A stretch of 23,567 bases of DNA from a virus. The notes under the pieces were generated by a model, which saw only the letters and a program-made list of their open reading frames with translations, was not told where the DNA came from and made no database searches. Of the stretch, positions 1 to 5,733 are shown piece by piece (positions within the stretch are counted from its first letter, which is position 1; each line of letters begins with the position of its first letter). The stretch is from the IMG/VR virus record IMGVR_UViG_3300036406_000539, positions 1-23,567 of that record; one strand, written 5' to 3'. The translations under genes and the position numbers were made by a program.

Positions 1-18
1 ATGGTCAGTGGTCTCGGG

Positions 19-327
19 TTATTTTGCAGACCCCCTATCCCCTCGCGCTCGAGTTTCCGCGGCGGTCTTCTTGCCATGGCACGTCATGCAAAGCGTTTGC
101 CAGTTGTCCACGTCGTAGAACTCGCCGCCATCGCGCACTGCGACGATGTGGTCAACGAGCGTGCCAAGATGCCCGCAGGACTGGCACGACGGGTGCGCCC
201 GCATGTGTGCCTCCCTCGCTCGCTTCCATGTTCGCGTCCAATAACGGGGATCCTGCTGCACGCCCTCGAACGGTGTCTTCTCCTTCACCCACGGCGAGCG
301 CCGGGCCTTGCGTGGTATGTACGCCAT
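19..327 (-). CDS. HNH endonuclease, phage packaging-associated type
   Basis: This 102-residue protein carries a complete zinc-bound HNH core. Visible elements are a CxxC pair (C48, C51), the catalytic D59-H60 in VDHIV, N75 in DNWQTLC and a second CxxCH (C80, C83, H84). The N-terminus is basic, with several Trp and Arg residues. Family knowledge: small HNH nucleases of this kind usually lie beside terS/terL and help TerL cut DNA at cos sites. Here the gene is the last of the leftward early unit, 9 nt after the preceding gene and 18 nt from the window edge. TerS lies at the other edge, so the two would be close on a circular map. The nuclease fold is clear; the packaging role is inferred from family and context. 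Confidence 0.9.
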   Translation of the reverse strand: MAYIPRKARRSPWVKEKTPFEGVQQDPRYWTRTWKRAREAHMRAHPSCQSCGHLGTLVDHIVAVRDGGEFYDVDNWQTLCMTCHGKKTAAETRARGDRGSAK

Positions 328-336
328 GACGTGAAG

Positions 337-708
337 TTATGAACGCTGCACCTCGCCCGGTTCGTCCGCATGCGCACTGCACGGGTAACGCTTGGGTGCC
401 AGCCACTCGAGGTAAGCCCGCATGTCCGCCGCCTGCTCCTCCATCTTCTCGGCCTCGGTGATGATGCGCATGGCCGTGCCTTTGTCCAATGTCGCCACGA
501 TGCGGCGGTACGTCTTGTGGCTGTAATGCTCCGCGGCAAAATGCTCAATCTTCCCCTCCGCCACGTACTCCCGCAGGGCCTGCGCCTGCTGAATCAGTTC
601 CGTGGCCTTCTCCCACGTGAGCGCCGGTTCCTCGAAGTAGTGCGTGCTTGGCTGATGGGTCATCGGCGTGGCCGCGCGCTTGGTTGGTTCGTAGTTGTGG
701 GCTTTCAT
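337..708 (-). CDS. hypothetical protein, mostly helical
   Basis: A 123-residue product that I do not recognise. The start at 708 gives an ATGA overlap with the stop of the upstream gene, and this favours it over longer in-frame starts. The protein is rich in Ala, Glu, Lys and Gln from about residue 28 to 105, which suggests two or three long helices. The tail is short and charged and carries a single Cys (C110). No signal peptide, membrane segment or known motif is visible. It sits between a Cys-rich small protein and the HNH nuclease in the replication-side unit. No function is assigned. Confidence 0.7.
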   Translation of the reverse strand: MKAHNYEPTKRAATPMTHQPSTHYFEEPALTWEKATELIQQAQALREYVAEGKIEHFAAEHYSHKTYRRIVATLDKGTAMRIITEAEKMEEQAADMRAYLEWLAPKRYPCSAHADEPGEVQRS

Positions 709-911
709 TGCGCTTGGTATTTGTTCAATTGAAACCCGGCCATGCATCCGCACTGCGGGGTGTCGTACCAGTCCGGACGGGGATAGCCCTCTACGGTTAC
801 CGTGCCAGTGAACCGCTCGGCTGCGCACTTGCACGCGCAAGTCACCGACCCGCCGGGGATGGATATGCGGAACGTGTACAGGGTGTCCTGGAATAAGTTC
901 AACTGGCTCAT
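705..911 (-). CDS. small Cys-rich hypothetical protein
   Basis: A 68-residue protein starting MSQLNLFQ. The ATG at 911 overlaps the upstream stop as ATGA, which fixes the start. It has five Cys in two clusters, CACKC near residues 25 to 29 and CGC near residues 54 to 56. This could bind a metal ion, but the spacing matches no zinc finger I know. There is no basic DNA-binding patch and no membrane segment. It may be a small phage accessory protein; function unknown. Confidence 0.65.
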   Translation of the reverse strand: MSQLNLFQDTLYTFRISIPGGSVTCACKCAAERFTGTVTVEGYPRPDWYDTPQCGCMAGFQLNKYQAQ

Positions 912-1312
912 TTCTTTTGGCTTGCGATGTAGGCGGCCAGTTCGTCGCGGTCCCGCTGCTGCTGTTGATACAACGGCTGCGCCATTGCGTTGCGGCGGTT
1001 CCGCTCGATGCGGTCTTCCCATGTTTGCCGCTGCACGGCGTATGTGGCGTCGCAGAATGCCCAAAAATCGCGGTGATGGGCATCGACCTCCGCTTGTAGC
1101 GGCTGCGCCTCGTAAACGCTATTGGGGCTTGGGTTGCTCGGAAGGTGGCCGTGCAGCAGAAAGTACTGCTTTTCCTTCGCCAGCCACTGGTAACGCTCGG
1201 CTGCATCAAGCCCGTATATCTGCTGAATTTGCCACCTTCGGCTATCGACAACCTCGTTCCATACCTTGAGGCGTGCGTCCAGTTGTGCCTCCGCTTTGTC
1301 TTGATCCATCAT
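908..1312 (-). CDS. hypothetical protein, helical and Gln/Arg rich
   Basis: A 134-residue protein that I do not recognise. Two ATG codons in tandem (1312 and 1309) are both possible starts; the first lies 3 nt after the stop of the upstream gene. The sequence is strongly helical, with many Gln, Arg, Asp and Trp residues. A Gln-rich run near residues 113 to 121 (LYQQQQRDR) is followed by a basic end. No motif, signal or membrane segment is seen. Its stop overlaps the start of the Cys-rich gene (ATGA), so the two are probably translated together. Confidence 0.65.
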   Translation of the reverse strand: MMDQDKAEAQLDARLKVWNEVVDSRRWQIQQIYGLDAAERYQWLAKEKQYFLLHGHLPSNPSPNSVYEAQPLQAEVDAHHRDFWAFCDATYAVQRQTWEDRIERNRRNAMAQPLYQQQQRDRDELAAYIASQKK

Positions 1313-1315
1313 TGG

Positions 1316-1906
1316 TCAGCTATTTGAGTTGTTCTTCTTCTTCGCCCGATACTCTGCCCGCAGCAGCGCCCGCATCTCTTTCTTCATCGTGGCTTCGCGC
1401 CGGTGAGCGTCGCGGCGCGCCATGGCCTCGCGCTCTTCCCACGATGTTACAGGTGGCTTGTCGAGCAGGTCAGCCAACGTGCGCTTTATCGGCATCTCCT
1501 GCACTACGTCCTTCAGCACCTCTTTGACAAAACGCGCCGTCTGGTCTTGGTTCCTTTGCGCCTCGTCGTTGTGGTACGCCCGCAGTTCGGCCAGCTTGCG
1601 CTGGTCGTATGCTTGGAAGCACTTGATAAGCCACTCCAAATTGGTGTTGTTGTAGTGGTTGAGTGACCGGCCGGCCTCCATCTCGTACAGGCACAATTTC
1701 CAATCCTCGATTGTGAAGTTGCCATGCTCATCGACAAGCCGCTTGGCTGCGCGGGCGATAGCTTCTTCGCTCTTAATTCCGTTGGGCGCGCTGATGCTCT
1801 CCAGTGTGGCTGTGATCAAGCTCACCAACAGCGCCCGTGTTTGTTCCGGCTCCTGCCTTAATGCCGTCTGCACGTTAGCCCCAAATATCGCGGTCCTTAA
1901 GGACAT
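1316..1906 (-). CDS. hypothetical protein next to the replication initiator (DUF6633-like pattern)
   Basis: A 196-residue product. The reading frame stays open up to 2122, but that part overlaps the initiator gene, so the ATG at 1906 (MSLRTAIFG, 32-nt overlap) is preferred. A GTG just past the initiator stop is an alternative. Residues around FTIEDWKLC and the following NTNLEWLIKCFQAYD stretch resemble a protein family I recall beside replication genes in Bacteroidota mobile elements. That link is from memory and weak. The C-terminus is very basic (RAKKK near the end) and suits nucleic-acid contact. Its position directly after the initiator would fit a helicase-loading or accessory replication role, but no Walker motif is present. 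Confidence 0.6.
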   Translation of the reverse strand: MSLRTAIFGANVQTALRQEPEQTRALLVSLITATLESISAPNGIKSEEAIARAAKRLVDEHGNFTIEDWKLCLYEMEAGRSLNHYNNTNLEWLIKCFQAYDQRKLAELRAYHNDEAQRNQDQTARFVKEVLKDVVQEMPIKRTLADLLDKPPVTSWEEREAMARRDAHRREATMKKEMRALLRAEYRAKKKNNSNS

Positions 1907-2684
1907 CGGCGGGGTGTTCGTACTTGCCACTCGAATGGAAGTAACTACCGGAGCGCGACCCGGGCCCCATGTTGGATTTTTTTGAAGTGCTTGCAAATAG
2001 GCCTTGCCATCCATTGGCGATGCTTGATGCAATGATGTGGATTGCGAGTTGTTCATTTCCGTTGCTATTTTTTTGAAGGTGATGTAATGCGGTTTGTTCG
2101 TCTTGCTTGCGCTTGTAGGCAAATCGGTGCTGCGCCCATTTGTAGTCCAGCCATTCGCGCCATGCGGCGCTGAACGTGTCCGTGTCGAACGGCATGACCA
2201 CGTCGTGGTATTCGCGCTCTTTGGGCTTGCGCTGAGTTGATTTTTGCGTGCGGCCCTTATTCTTAACTACTTCTATACTTATTCTATTCTCTTCTATACT
2301 CTCCGCAACTGTGGTTGCTTCTTGGCGCAACTGTGGTTGCAACTCTTGCTTCTCTGGTTGCAACTCTTGCGCCTCTGGTTGCTTGTTCCTCTGGTTGCTT
2401 GTTCCTACAGGCGCAACTTTTGCAACTACAGGCGCAACTTCAACTCGAAGCCTCCTTTTGTGGCCGTATCCCTCGGTCACAATGTGGCCGGATGCCTCCA
2501 GTTGACCGCGCATCTTGCGCACGTGCTGCGGGGTGCATCCAAGCGATTGAGCGAGAAACTCATCTCCCGCCCAAGACGCCCCGTCGCTCTGGCTCAAGGC
2601 TACCAGCCGCGCCAAAAAGACCCGGTGCAATGGCGGCAAGTCCAGCGCCCATATTTCGGCCGGAATCCAAATGCCGTCGCTCAT
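1875..2684 (-). CDS. replication initiation protein, N-terminal winged HTH and C-terminal recruitment domain
   Basis: A 269-residue protein. Residues 16 to 75 look like a winged helix-turn-helix (FLAQSLGCTPQHVRKMRG as the recognition region). Residues 82 to 160 are a low-complexity Gln/Glu/Pro linker. Residues 165 to 230 carry the pattern F..AW..W..YK....F.YK, then AL..L and an ending IANGWQGLF. Family knowledge: this N-terminal HTH, linker and W..W..K domain is typical of phage initiators of the lambda O / DnaD-like class that bind an origin and recruit the host helicase. The linker-coding DNA holds repeated GGTTGC boxes and an A+T-rich block, which suggests the origin is inside the gene. 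Its ATG overlaps the stop of the small RHH gene (ATGA). Confidence 0.8.
   Translation of the reverse strand: MSDGIWIPAEIWALDLPPLHRVFLARLVALSQSDGASWAGDEFLAQSLGCTPQHVRKMRGQLEASGHIVTEGYGHKRRLRVEVAPVVAKVAPVGTSNQRNKQPEAQELQPEKQELQPQLRQEATTVAESIEENRISIEVVKNKGRTQKSTQRKPKEREYHDVVMPFDTDTFSAAWREWLDYKWAQHRFAYKRKQDEQTALHHLQKNSNGNEQLAIHIIASSIANGWQGLFASTSKKSNMGPGSRSGSYFHSSGKYEHPADVLKDRDIWG
2250..2440. other. candidate replication origin inside the initiator gene
   Basis: GGTTGC occurs five times on the plus strand at 2313, 2335, 2356, 2377 and 2393, with spacings of 22, 21, 21 and 16 bases. Its partner GCAACT occurs at 2305, 2327, 2339, 2360, 2413, 2422 and 2434. Directly beside them, 2255..2300 is strongly A+T-rich and contains CTTCTATACT twice, 21 bases apart (2270 and 2291). 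Iterons of about two helical turns next to an easily melted block, in the linker region of an initiator gene, is the layout of lambda ori in gene O. A repeated QELQP peptide could explain part of the periodicity, so the origin call is inference. Confidence 0.5.
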
Positions 2685-2821
2685 TTGAGGTTGGCTGATA
2701 GGATGTCGTAAGCGATGGTGCTGGGCTTCTTTCCGCTAATTTTTGCGGCGAACACCAAGCGGCTGTATTCCTCGGGGGTTAGCCGAACGCCCACAAGGGC
2801 GGTTTTCTTTGCTTGTTTCAT
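2681..2821 (-). CDS. ribbon-helix-helix (Arc/CopG-like) small DNA-binding protein
   Basis: A 46-residue protein. After a Lys-rich start, VGVRLTPEEYSRLVFAAKIS reads as a beta strand followed by helix A, and KKPSTIAYDILSANL as helix B. This is the length and pattern of the RHH fold. Family knowledge: such dimers bind operators in the major groove and often regulate their own operon. The gene is first in its unit, 4 to 5 bases after a promoter-like site, and its stop overlaps the initiator ATG (ATGA). It is therefore a good candidate for autoregulation of replication genes. The fold is assigned by pattern only. Confidence 0.7.
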   Translation of the reverse strand: MKQAKKTALVGVRLTPEEYSRLVFAAKISGKKPSTIAYDILSANLK

Positions 2822-2825
2822 GTGC

Positions 2826-2855
2826 GCAAGTTAACGCGGTTGTTTGGTTTGTCAA
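2826..2855 (-). promoter_or_regulatory. probable promoter for the RHH-initiator unit
   Basis: On the minus strand TTGACA (2855..2850) is a perfect sigma-70 -35 box. TTG (2855..2853) is followed by 19 bases and then TAACTTGC (2833..2826), an imperfect match to the Bacteroidota -7 box TAnnTTTG. The site lies between a terminator and the first gene of the next unit, and GTTAAC inside it is palindromic. Transcription would start at or just before the ATG, giving a very short leader. The position supports the call more than the -7 match does. Confidence 0.5.
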
Positions 2856-2869
2856 GTGGTGCCTGTAAC

Positions 2870-2891
2870 AAAAAAAGGGGCCGCAGCCCCT
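2870..2891 (-). terminator. rho-independent terminator of the recombination unit
   Basis: On the minus strand AGGGGC and GCCCCT pair perfectly around a TGCG loop and run straight into seven T residues. It lies 17 bases after the stop of the HTH gene and immediately before the promoter-like site of the next unit, as expected for an operon boundary. Confidence 0.85.
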
Positions 2892-2907
2892 CTTTCCGTG
2901 TGGTCAT

Positions 2908-3111
2908 TCAGCACTCCGCCCCGTCGATTTCAAGCCGTCGCATCTGCACCGCGTGCATCAGCGTGGCGGGATCTACGTGGCCGACTTGGTCGAACATGTA
3001 TGCGTAGCGCATCAACTCCTCCGGCTCGTCGTTCAGCCAGCGGTGGAGCGTGGAGCGTGACACGCCCATGCATTCACTTGCCAGCGTAACGCTTCCGAAG
3101 GCTTGCTTCAC
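2908..3111 (-). CDS. helix-turn-helix regulator, Cro/XRE-like, start uncertain
   Basis: The core SVTLASECMGVSRSTLHRWL is a classic HTH of the Cro/XRE kind, with LASECMGVS as helices 2 and 3 and SRSTLHRWL for recognition. I chose the GTG at 3111 (67 aa) because it begins just before the HTH and overlaps the upstream gene by only 38 nt. The ATG at 3177 (89 aa) is the alternative, with an overlap of about 100 nt. The region after the HTH is mildly acidic and helical. It is the last gene before a terminator. It may repress the early promoter, but no operator was identified. Confidence 0.6.
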   Translation of the reverse strand: MKQAFGSVTLASECMGVSRSTLHRWLNDEPEELMRYAYMFDQVGHVDPATLMHAVQMRRLEIDGAEC

Positions 3112-3262
3112 TATTTGGGTCGCCGGGTTTAATCTCAATTTCGACGGTATGAGGAACCTGGCGTGTGCGGATTTCATTGAGATAAAGCTTAAAATGGTAT
3201 TCATCATCTGTCCATGAGAGACGGGCATTGTGTTCCGTCAGCACCACGGTGTACGTGACCAT
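3074..3262 (-). CDS. small hypothetical protein
   Basis: A 62-residue product starting MVTYTVVL at the ATG at 3262, 16 bases after the stop of the SSB-like gene. Alternating hydrophobic residues (YTVVLTE, VEIEIKP) suggest a small beta-rich fold with a basic end (LRKRYAGK). The frame also runs upstream across the SSB-like gene, but that part is a shadow. The gene overlaps the HTH gene in another frame, so one of the two starts is not as drawn. Function unknown. Confidence 0.5.
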   Translation of the reverse strand: MVTYTVVLTEHNARLSWTDDEYHFKLYLNEIRTRQVPHTVEIEIKPGDPNSEASLRKRYAGK

Positions 3263-3278
3263 CGGCGGATTGGTTACG

Positions 3279-3623
3279 TTAGAATGGGATGTCAAGGCCA
3301 TCGGGCTGCGGGATGAACCCCGGAGGGCGTGCGTCGCTCGTATGCGTGCCGGGTGCGCTTTCCTTGACGTCGTGGCCCGCGTACTTGAGTTCAATGAAAT
3401 AGCGGTCCTGCCACTTCCGGGCGCCGAGGTAGCACCTGACCTCCACCAGTGCGCCGATGTGCGCGTCCATCTCCCCACATGCGTCCTTGACGAGCGTGAT
3501 GGGCATCTCGTTGTCGTACTTGTCCTCGGTGGTCACCAGCACCTGCTGCTTGCGGAATCCACCGCTTCCGAAGTTCTGCGGCTCCCCAACGTCGGTTAGC
3601 CGTCCTTTAATCAACACCTTCAT
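3279..3623 (-). CDS. DUF3127-like OB-fold protein with SSB-type C-terminal tip
   Basis: A 114-residue protein. The start KVLIKGRLTDVG, then FRKQQVLVTTEDKY and later VEVRCYLGARKW...YFIELKY follow the strand order of DUF3127, an OB-fold family common in Bacteroidota. Residues 85 to 105 are a Gly/Pro-rich disordered tail, and the protein ends GLDIPF. In bacterial SSB the last residues (DDIPF) are the docking tip for RecO, PriA, exonuclease I and other partners. The same layout here points to a phage single-stranded DNA-binding protein. It lies downstream of a RecE-like nuclease and an annealing protein, which fits. DNA binding itself is inferred. Confidence 0.75.
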   Translation of the reverse strand: MKVLIKGRLTDVGEPQNFGSGGFRKQQVLVTTEDKYDNEMPITLVKDACGEMDAHIGALVEVRCYLGARKWQDRYFIELKYAGHDVKESAPGTHTSDARPPGFIPQPDGLDIPF

Positions 3624-3729
3624 GTCGCTTCTTTTTTTGGTTGTATTTGATTTTCCACTGTTCGTATGCCACCCCGACGTACATCAGGGCGGCGCCTCCG
3701 GCGATGAACGCCAGGGCCAAATCACTCAT
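3607..3729 (-). CDS. 40-residue membrane microprotein
   Basis: A single predicted membrane helix (DLALAFIAGGAALMYVGVAY, residues 3 to 22) is followed by a basic tail with KKKR, so the C-terminus would stay in the cytoplasm. The ATG at 3729 overlaps the upstream stop by 8 nt, and the end overlaps the SSB-like gene start by 17 nt. The A-rich codons of the tail would also serve as the leader for that next gene. The role is unknown. Small early membrane peptides in phages often act on host physiology or superinfection, but nothing here shows that. Confidence 0.55.
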   Translation of the reverse strand: MSDLALAFIAGGAALMYVGVAYEQWKIKYNQKKKRHEGVD

Positions 3730-3994
3730 CGTCATCTGCAAACCCTCTTGCATTTAACAGAACGATGTCCGCGTAGCGCCTGGCCTCCTTTATCTCCTCG
3801 CCTGTCTTCGCCCGCATCAGCGTGCGCAGGGCGGTTTCGAGCATCGGGGCGGCGGCCATCAGGTGACCGTTCTCTTCGTGCGGCAGGTCTTTGCGGAACT
3901 CGTCGTACCACTCCAAGCCGGCGATGATGGTGCCGTCGGCGTCCGTGATTTCCATGTCGTGGTACTTCCACGGGGCGGGTGAGGGCTTCTTCAT
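3722..3994 (-). CDS. conserved phage protein of unknown function (PWK...MAAAP type)
   Basis: A 90-residue protein. The ATG at 3994 gives an ATGA overlap with the nuclease stop; another ATG two codons earlier is possible. It has PSPAPWKYHDMEITDADG near the start and ENGHLMAAAPMLETALRTLM in the middle. I recognise this pairing (a short beta part, then N.HLMAAAP..L.AL) from many unrelated phage genomes, where its function is not known. The C-terminal half is helical and ends acidic (ADDDE). It lies between recombination genes. Confidence 0.65.
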   Translation of the reverse strand: MKKPSPAPWKYHDMEITDADGTIIAGLEWYDEFRKDLPHEENGHLMAAAPMLETALRTLMRAKTGEEIKEARRYADIVLLNARGFADDDE

Positions 3995-4755
3995 AGCCAT
4001 TCGATTTGACGTGTGGTGCGCATGGCCGGGTGCCACGGCGGTAGTTCGATGGTTGCCTCGGGGTAGGCGTATGGCTCGCCGTCCCATTCCTTCCAGGCTT
4101 CGATGAGGTCGTCGAGGTAGGCCGCGGCCATGTCGAGCGAGTGCGGGTGCGGCGTGTACACCGCCACGTTGAACGGCTCGCCGGTTTCAACCACGATCCA
4201 CTTGAACTCCTTGCGGCCCGTGAGGCGCAGGTACGCCGCCGCTTGCAGGTGGTAGTCGAACTTGGCCGCGTCCCGCGTGAACGCCTCCGGAGATGCGTCG
4301 CTAGTGGTCTTCACGTCGTACACCGTGCGGTCGTTTGCCGCGTCGATGCGGCCGCGGAACAGCACCCCGCGCATGTCGCACTCGGCGTTGAACTCGACTT
4401 CACAGTGGTACAGGCCGAGAACATGCTCGTTGGTGCAATCTCGCACCGCCGCGGCAATTTGGCTGGCCTGCTCGTAGTGCTCAAACGTGACGAGCTTGCG
4501 CTCGCCTGCATTTGCCTCCGCAACCAACTCGTTGTAGGCCGCTTTGCCTGCGTTGGTTCGGCGGTCGATTTCCAACGGCACGTGTTTGTACCGCTTGGGG
4601 AACGCCAGCGGCTCCAAAATCGCGCAGTGAATCATCTCCCCCAACTGCATCGCCGGGGACTGCTTGCGGCCCGTGTCGGTGACGTACGCGAGGTAGTGGT
4701 TGGGCGATTTGGCAAACTGCTTGAGCGCCGTTACCGATAGGTAGTCCCGCTTCAT
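3991..4755 (-). CDS. RecE-like PD-(D/E)XK exonuclease (DUF3799 / exodeoxyribonuclease VIII type)
   Basis: A 254-residue protein. The start YLSVTALKQFAKSPNHYLAY and LGEMIHCAILEP (H43) are hallmarks of the RecE / DUF3799 group. The nuclease core is visible: D138 in GRIDA, D147 and K149 in YDVKTT, then Q171 and Y175 in YHLQAAAYL, the QxxxY motif of RecB-type nucleases. Family knowledge: these enzymes degrade 5' ends of duplex DNA and hand single strands to a phage annealing protein. A putative annealing protein is upstream and an SSB-like protein downstream. The ATG at 4755 overlaps the upstream stop (ATGA). All catalytic residues appear present. Confidence 0.88.
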   Translation of the reverse strand: MKRDYLSVTALKQFAKSPNHYLAYVTDTGRKQSPAMQLGEMIHCAILEPLAFPKRYKHVPLEIDRRTNAGKAAYNELVAEANAGERKLVTFEHYEQASQIAAAVRDCTNEHVLGLYHCEVEFNAECDMRGVLFRGRIDAANDRTVYDVKTTSDASPEAFTRDAAKFDYHLQAAAYLRLTGRKEFKWIVVETGEPFNVAVYTPHPHSLDMAAAYLDDLIEAWKEWDGEPYAYPEATIELPPWHPAMRTTRQIEWL

Positions 4756-4964
4756 GGCTCCAGCATTTCGATTTCAACAGGCCAGTGAGGGACGATGGCC
4801 ACGCCGTGCGCGCCATAGGCCACCACGTAGTCCTGGCCTTGATAGGGGTACACAAGCACGCCCGGCTCCATGGGTTCGCTTTCCGGGATCAGTGACCACA
4901 GCGACATTCCGAACGCTGCGATGATTAGCGCCCATGCAAGGGCCTCTTTGATTTGGTCTTTCAT
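4752..4964 (-). CDS. small membrane-anchored hypothetical protein
   Basis: A 70-residue product. Residues 9 to 26 (LAWALIIAAFGMSLWSLI) form one membrane helix after a short charged start. Then follows a small domain with alternating hydrophobics (GVLVYPYQGQDYVVAYG) that looks beta-rich. The ATG at 4964 lies in the repeated 21-bp junction sequence and overlaps the upstream stop as ATGA. Longer starts in the same frame are shadows. Unknown function; the order helix then small beta domain suggests the domain is displayed on one face of the inner membrane. Confidence 0.6.
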   Translation of the reverse strand: MKDQIKEALAWALIIAAFGMSLWSLIPESEPMEPGVLVYPYQGQDYVVAYGAHGVAIVPHWPVEIEMLEP

Positions 4965-4981
4965 TGGTTCAAACAGATTTG
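4961..4981 (-). repeat. 21-bp gene-boundary repeat, copy 1
   Basis: This stretch is identical over 21 bases to 5464..5484. In both places it forms the last codons and stop of one gene (reading QICLNQ) and the ATG of the next through an ATGA overlap. The bases on either side differ. Confidence 0.9.
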
Positions 4982-5233
4982 TGATTGAGTTGATTCTTGA
5001 ACTTCGCCCCATGTGATTGGGTCGCAATGGTGCTTTACGTAATTGAGGCCAACTTCCGGGTCTTTGACCACTTCGTGCCGACATTGGGCGAATGTCATCC
5101 CCCAGTCCTTGCCTTCTTCGCGCACGACGTACGGGTGCGGGCAGTCCACTTTCGCCACAAAAATTCTTGGCCACCATTCCGTGTTGTCGTAATCGCGCAC
5201 CTCTACGCGGTCTCCAGTTTTGAACTCTGTCAT
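4961..5233 (-). CDS. hypothetical protein, possible SH3-like fold
   Basis: A 90-residue protein starting MTEFKTGDRVEVRDYDN, then WWPRIFVAKVDCPHPYVV. The pattern of a G-D-V-V turn followed by short strands with Trp pairs resembles small SH3/Tudor-like proteins found in phages and plasmids, but this is a visual match only. It ends in QICLNQ, encoded by the 21-bp boundary repeat shared with the gene that ends at 5464. The start is 3 nt after the upstream stop. Confidence 0.6.
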   Translation of the reverse strand: MTEFKTGDRVEVRDYDNTEWWPRIFVAKVDCPHPYVVREEGKDWGMTFAQCRHEVVKDPEVGLNYVKHHCDPITWGEVQESTQSQICLNQ

Positions 5234-5236
5234 TGT

Positions 5237-5467
5237 TTAACTTGATTTCTTGATTTGACTTGTAAACTCTTGGGTTGACTCTGTGTGATGATGCCGCAGC
5301 ACGGCGCACTTTGCCACTTTCAAATACGCGGTTCGATTGTCCACCACTTCGTCGTTTACGTACAGCAATGGCGTCATTAGTTCCTTCGCCCATGGCGGAG
5401 AATAGAACAGGGCCGTGATGACGTCTGAGGGAATTAACTCGCGTTGATGTGTTTGCGGCTCGCTCAT
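5237..5467 (-). CDS. hypothetical protein
   Basis: A 76-residue protein that I do not recognise. The ATG at 5467 lies inside the second copy of the boundary repeat and overlaps the upstream stop (ATGA). The middle (ALFYSPPWAKELMTPLLYVN) is hydrophobic, but Pro and charge make a membrane helix unlikely. The C-terminus is basic and polar. No motif is seen. Confidence 0.55.
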   Translation of the reverse strand: MSEPQTHQRELIPSDVITALFYSPPWAKELMTPLLYVNDEVVDNRTAYLKVAKCAVLRHHHTESTQEFTSQIKKSS

Positions 5468-5484
5468 TGGTTCAAACAGATTTG
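5464..5484 (-). repeat. 21-bp gene-boundary repeat, copy 2
   Basis: Identical to 4961..4981, again spanning a stop codon and the start codon of the next gene. The two copies are 503 bases apart and bracket the 90-aa SH3-like gene and the 76-aa gene. This is a possible footprint of module exchange. Confidence 0.9.
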
Positions 5485-5733
5485 CATTTCAAATTGGGTG
5501 CCGTCGATGTGGTAGGCCGTGAACTCGGCGCGCAGGTACTCCGTGCCGGTCGGCAGCGAGGTCGTTTTGAACTCGTATTTGGATTGAACGAGGTCGGCCG
5601 ATGCGCCGCTGCGCAACCACAGGTTGCACATAACTTGGGCGTTGTAGCCCTTGGTGGTGTACATGGACAGGATGTCGTCCTGATGCACGCCCATGATGCC
5701 GATGACATCGATGAGTTGTTGGTACTTGGTCAT
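5464..5733 (-). CDS. hypothetical protein
   Basis: An 89-residue protein. The first part (QQLIDVIGIMGVHQDDILSM) reads as helices that could form a small HTH-like bundle, and the second part is beta-rich (YEFKTTSLPTGTEYLRAEFT). The C-terminus is QICLNQ, the same as the 90-aa protein ending at 4961, because both are encoded by the boundary repeat. The start overlaps the stop of the annealing-protein gene (ATGA). Function unknown. Confidence 0.6.
   Translation of the reverse strand: MTKYQQLIDVIGIMGVHQDDILSMYTTKGYNAQVMCNLWLRSGASADLVQSKYEFKTTSLPTGTEYLRAEFTAYHIDGTQFEMQICLNQ

Noticed and set aside
709-1251. Long upstream extension of the gene at 337..708
   Set aside because: It overlaps two better-supported genes in other frames and has a Ser/Thr/Arg shadow composition. 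The ATG at 708 gives an ATGA junction.
802-1269. 155-codon open frame on the plus strand
   Set aside because: Antisense to three coupled minus-strand genes, with no motif and no ribosome binding site that I could see.
2300-2440. CRISPR array
   Set aside because: The repeats are only 6 to 14 bases, unevenly spaced and lie inside a coding gene; there are no spacers of regular size and no cas genes.
2826-2855. Attachment site or lysogeny switch
   Set aside because: No integrase, divergent repressor gene or long direct repeat is present; the site fits a promoter better.
4965-5393. Upstream extension of the 70-aa membrane protein
   Set aside because: The added part is Arg/Gly/Asn-rich and antagonistic to the gene at 4961..5233, while the ATG at 4964 is at a clean junction.
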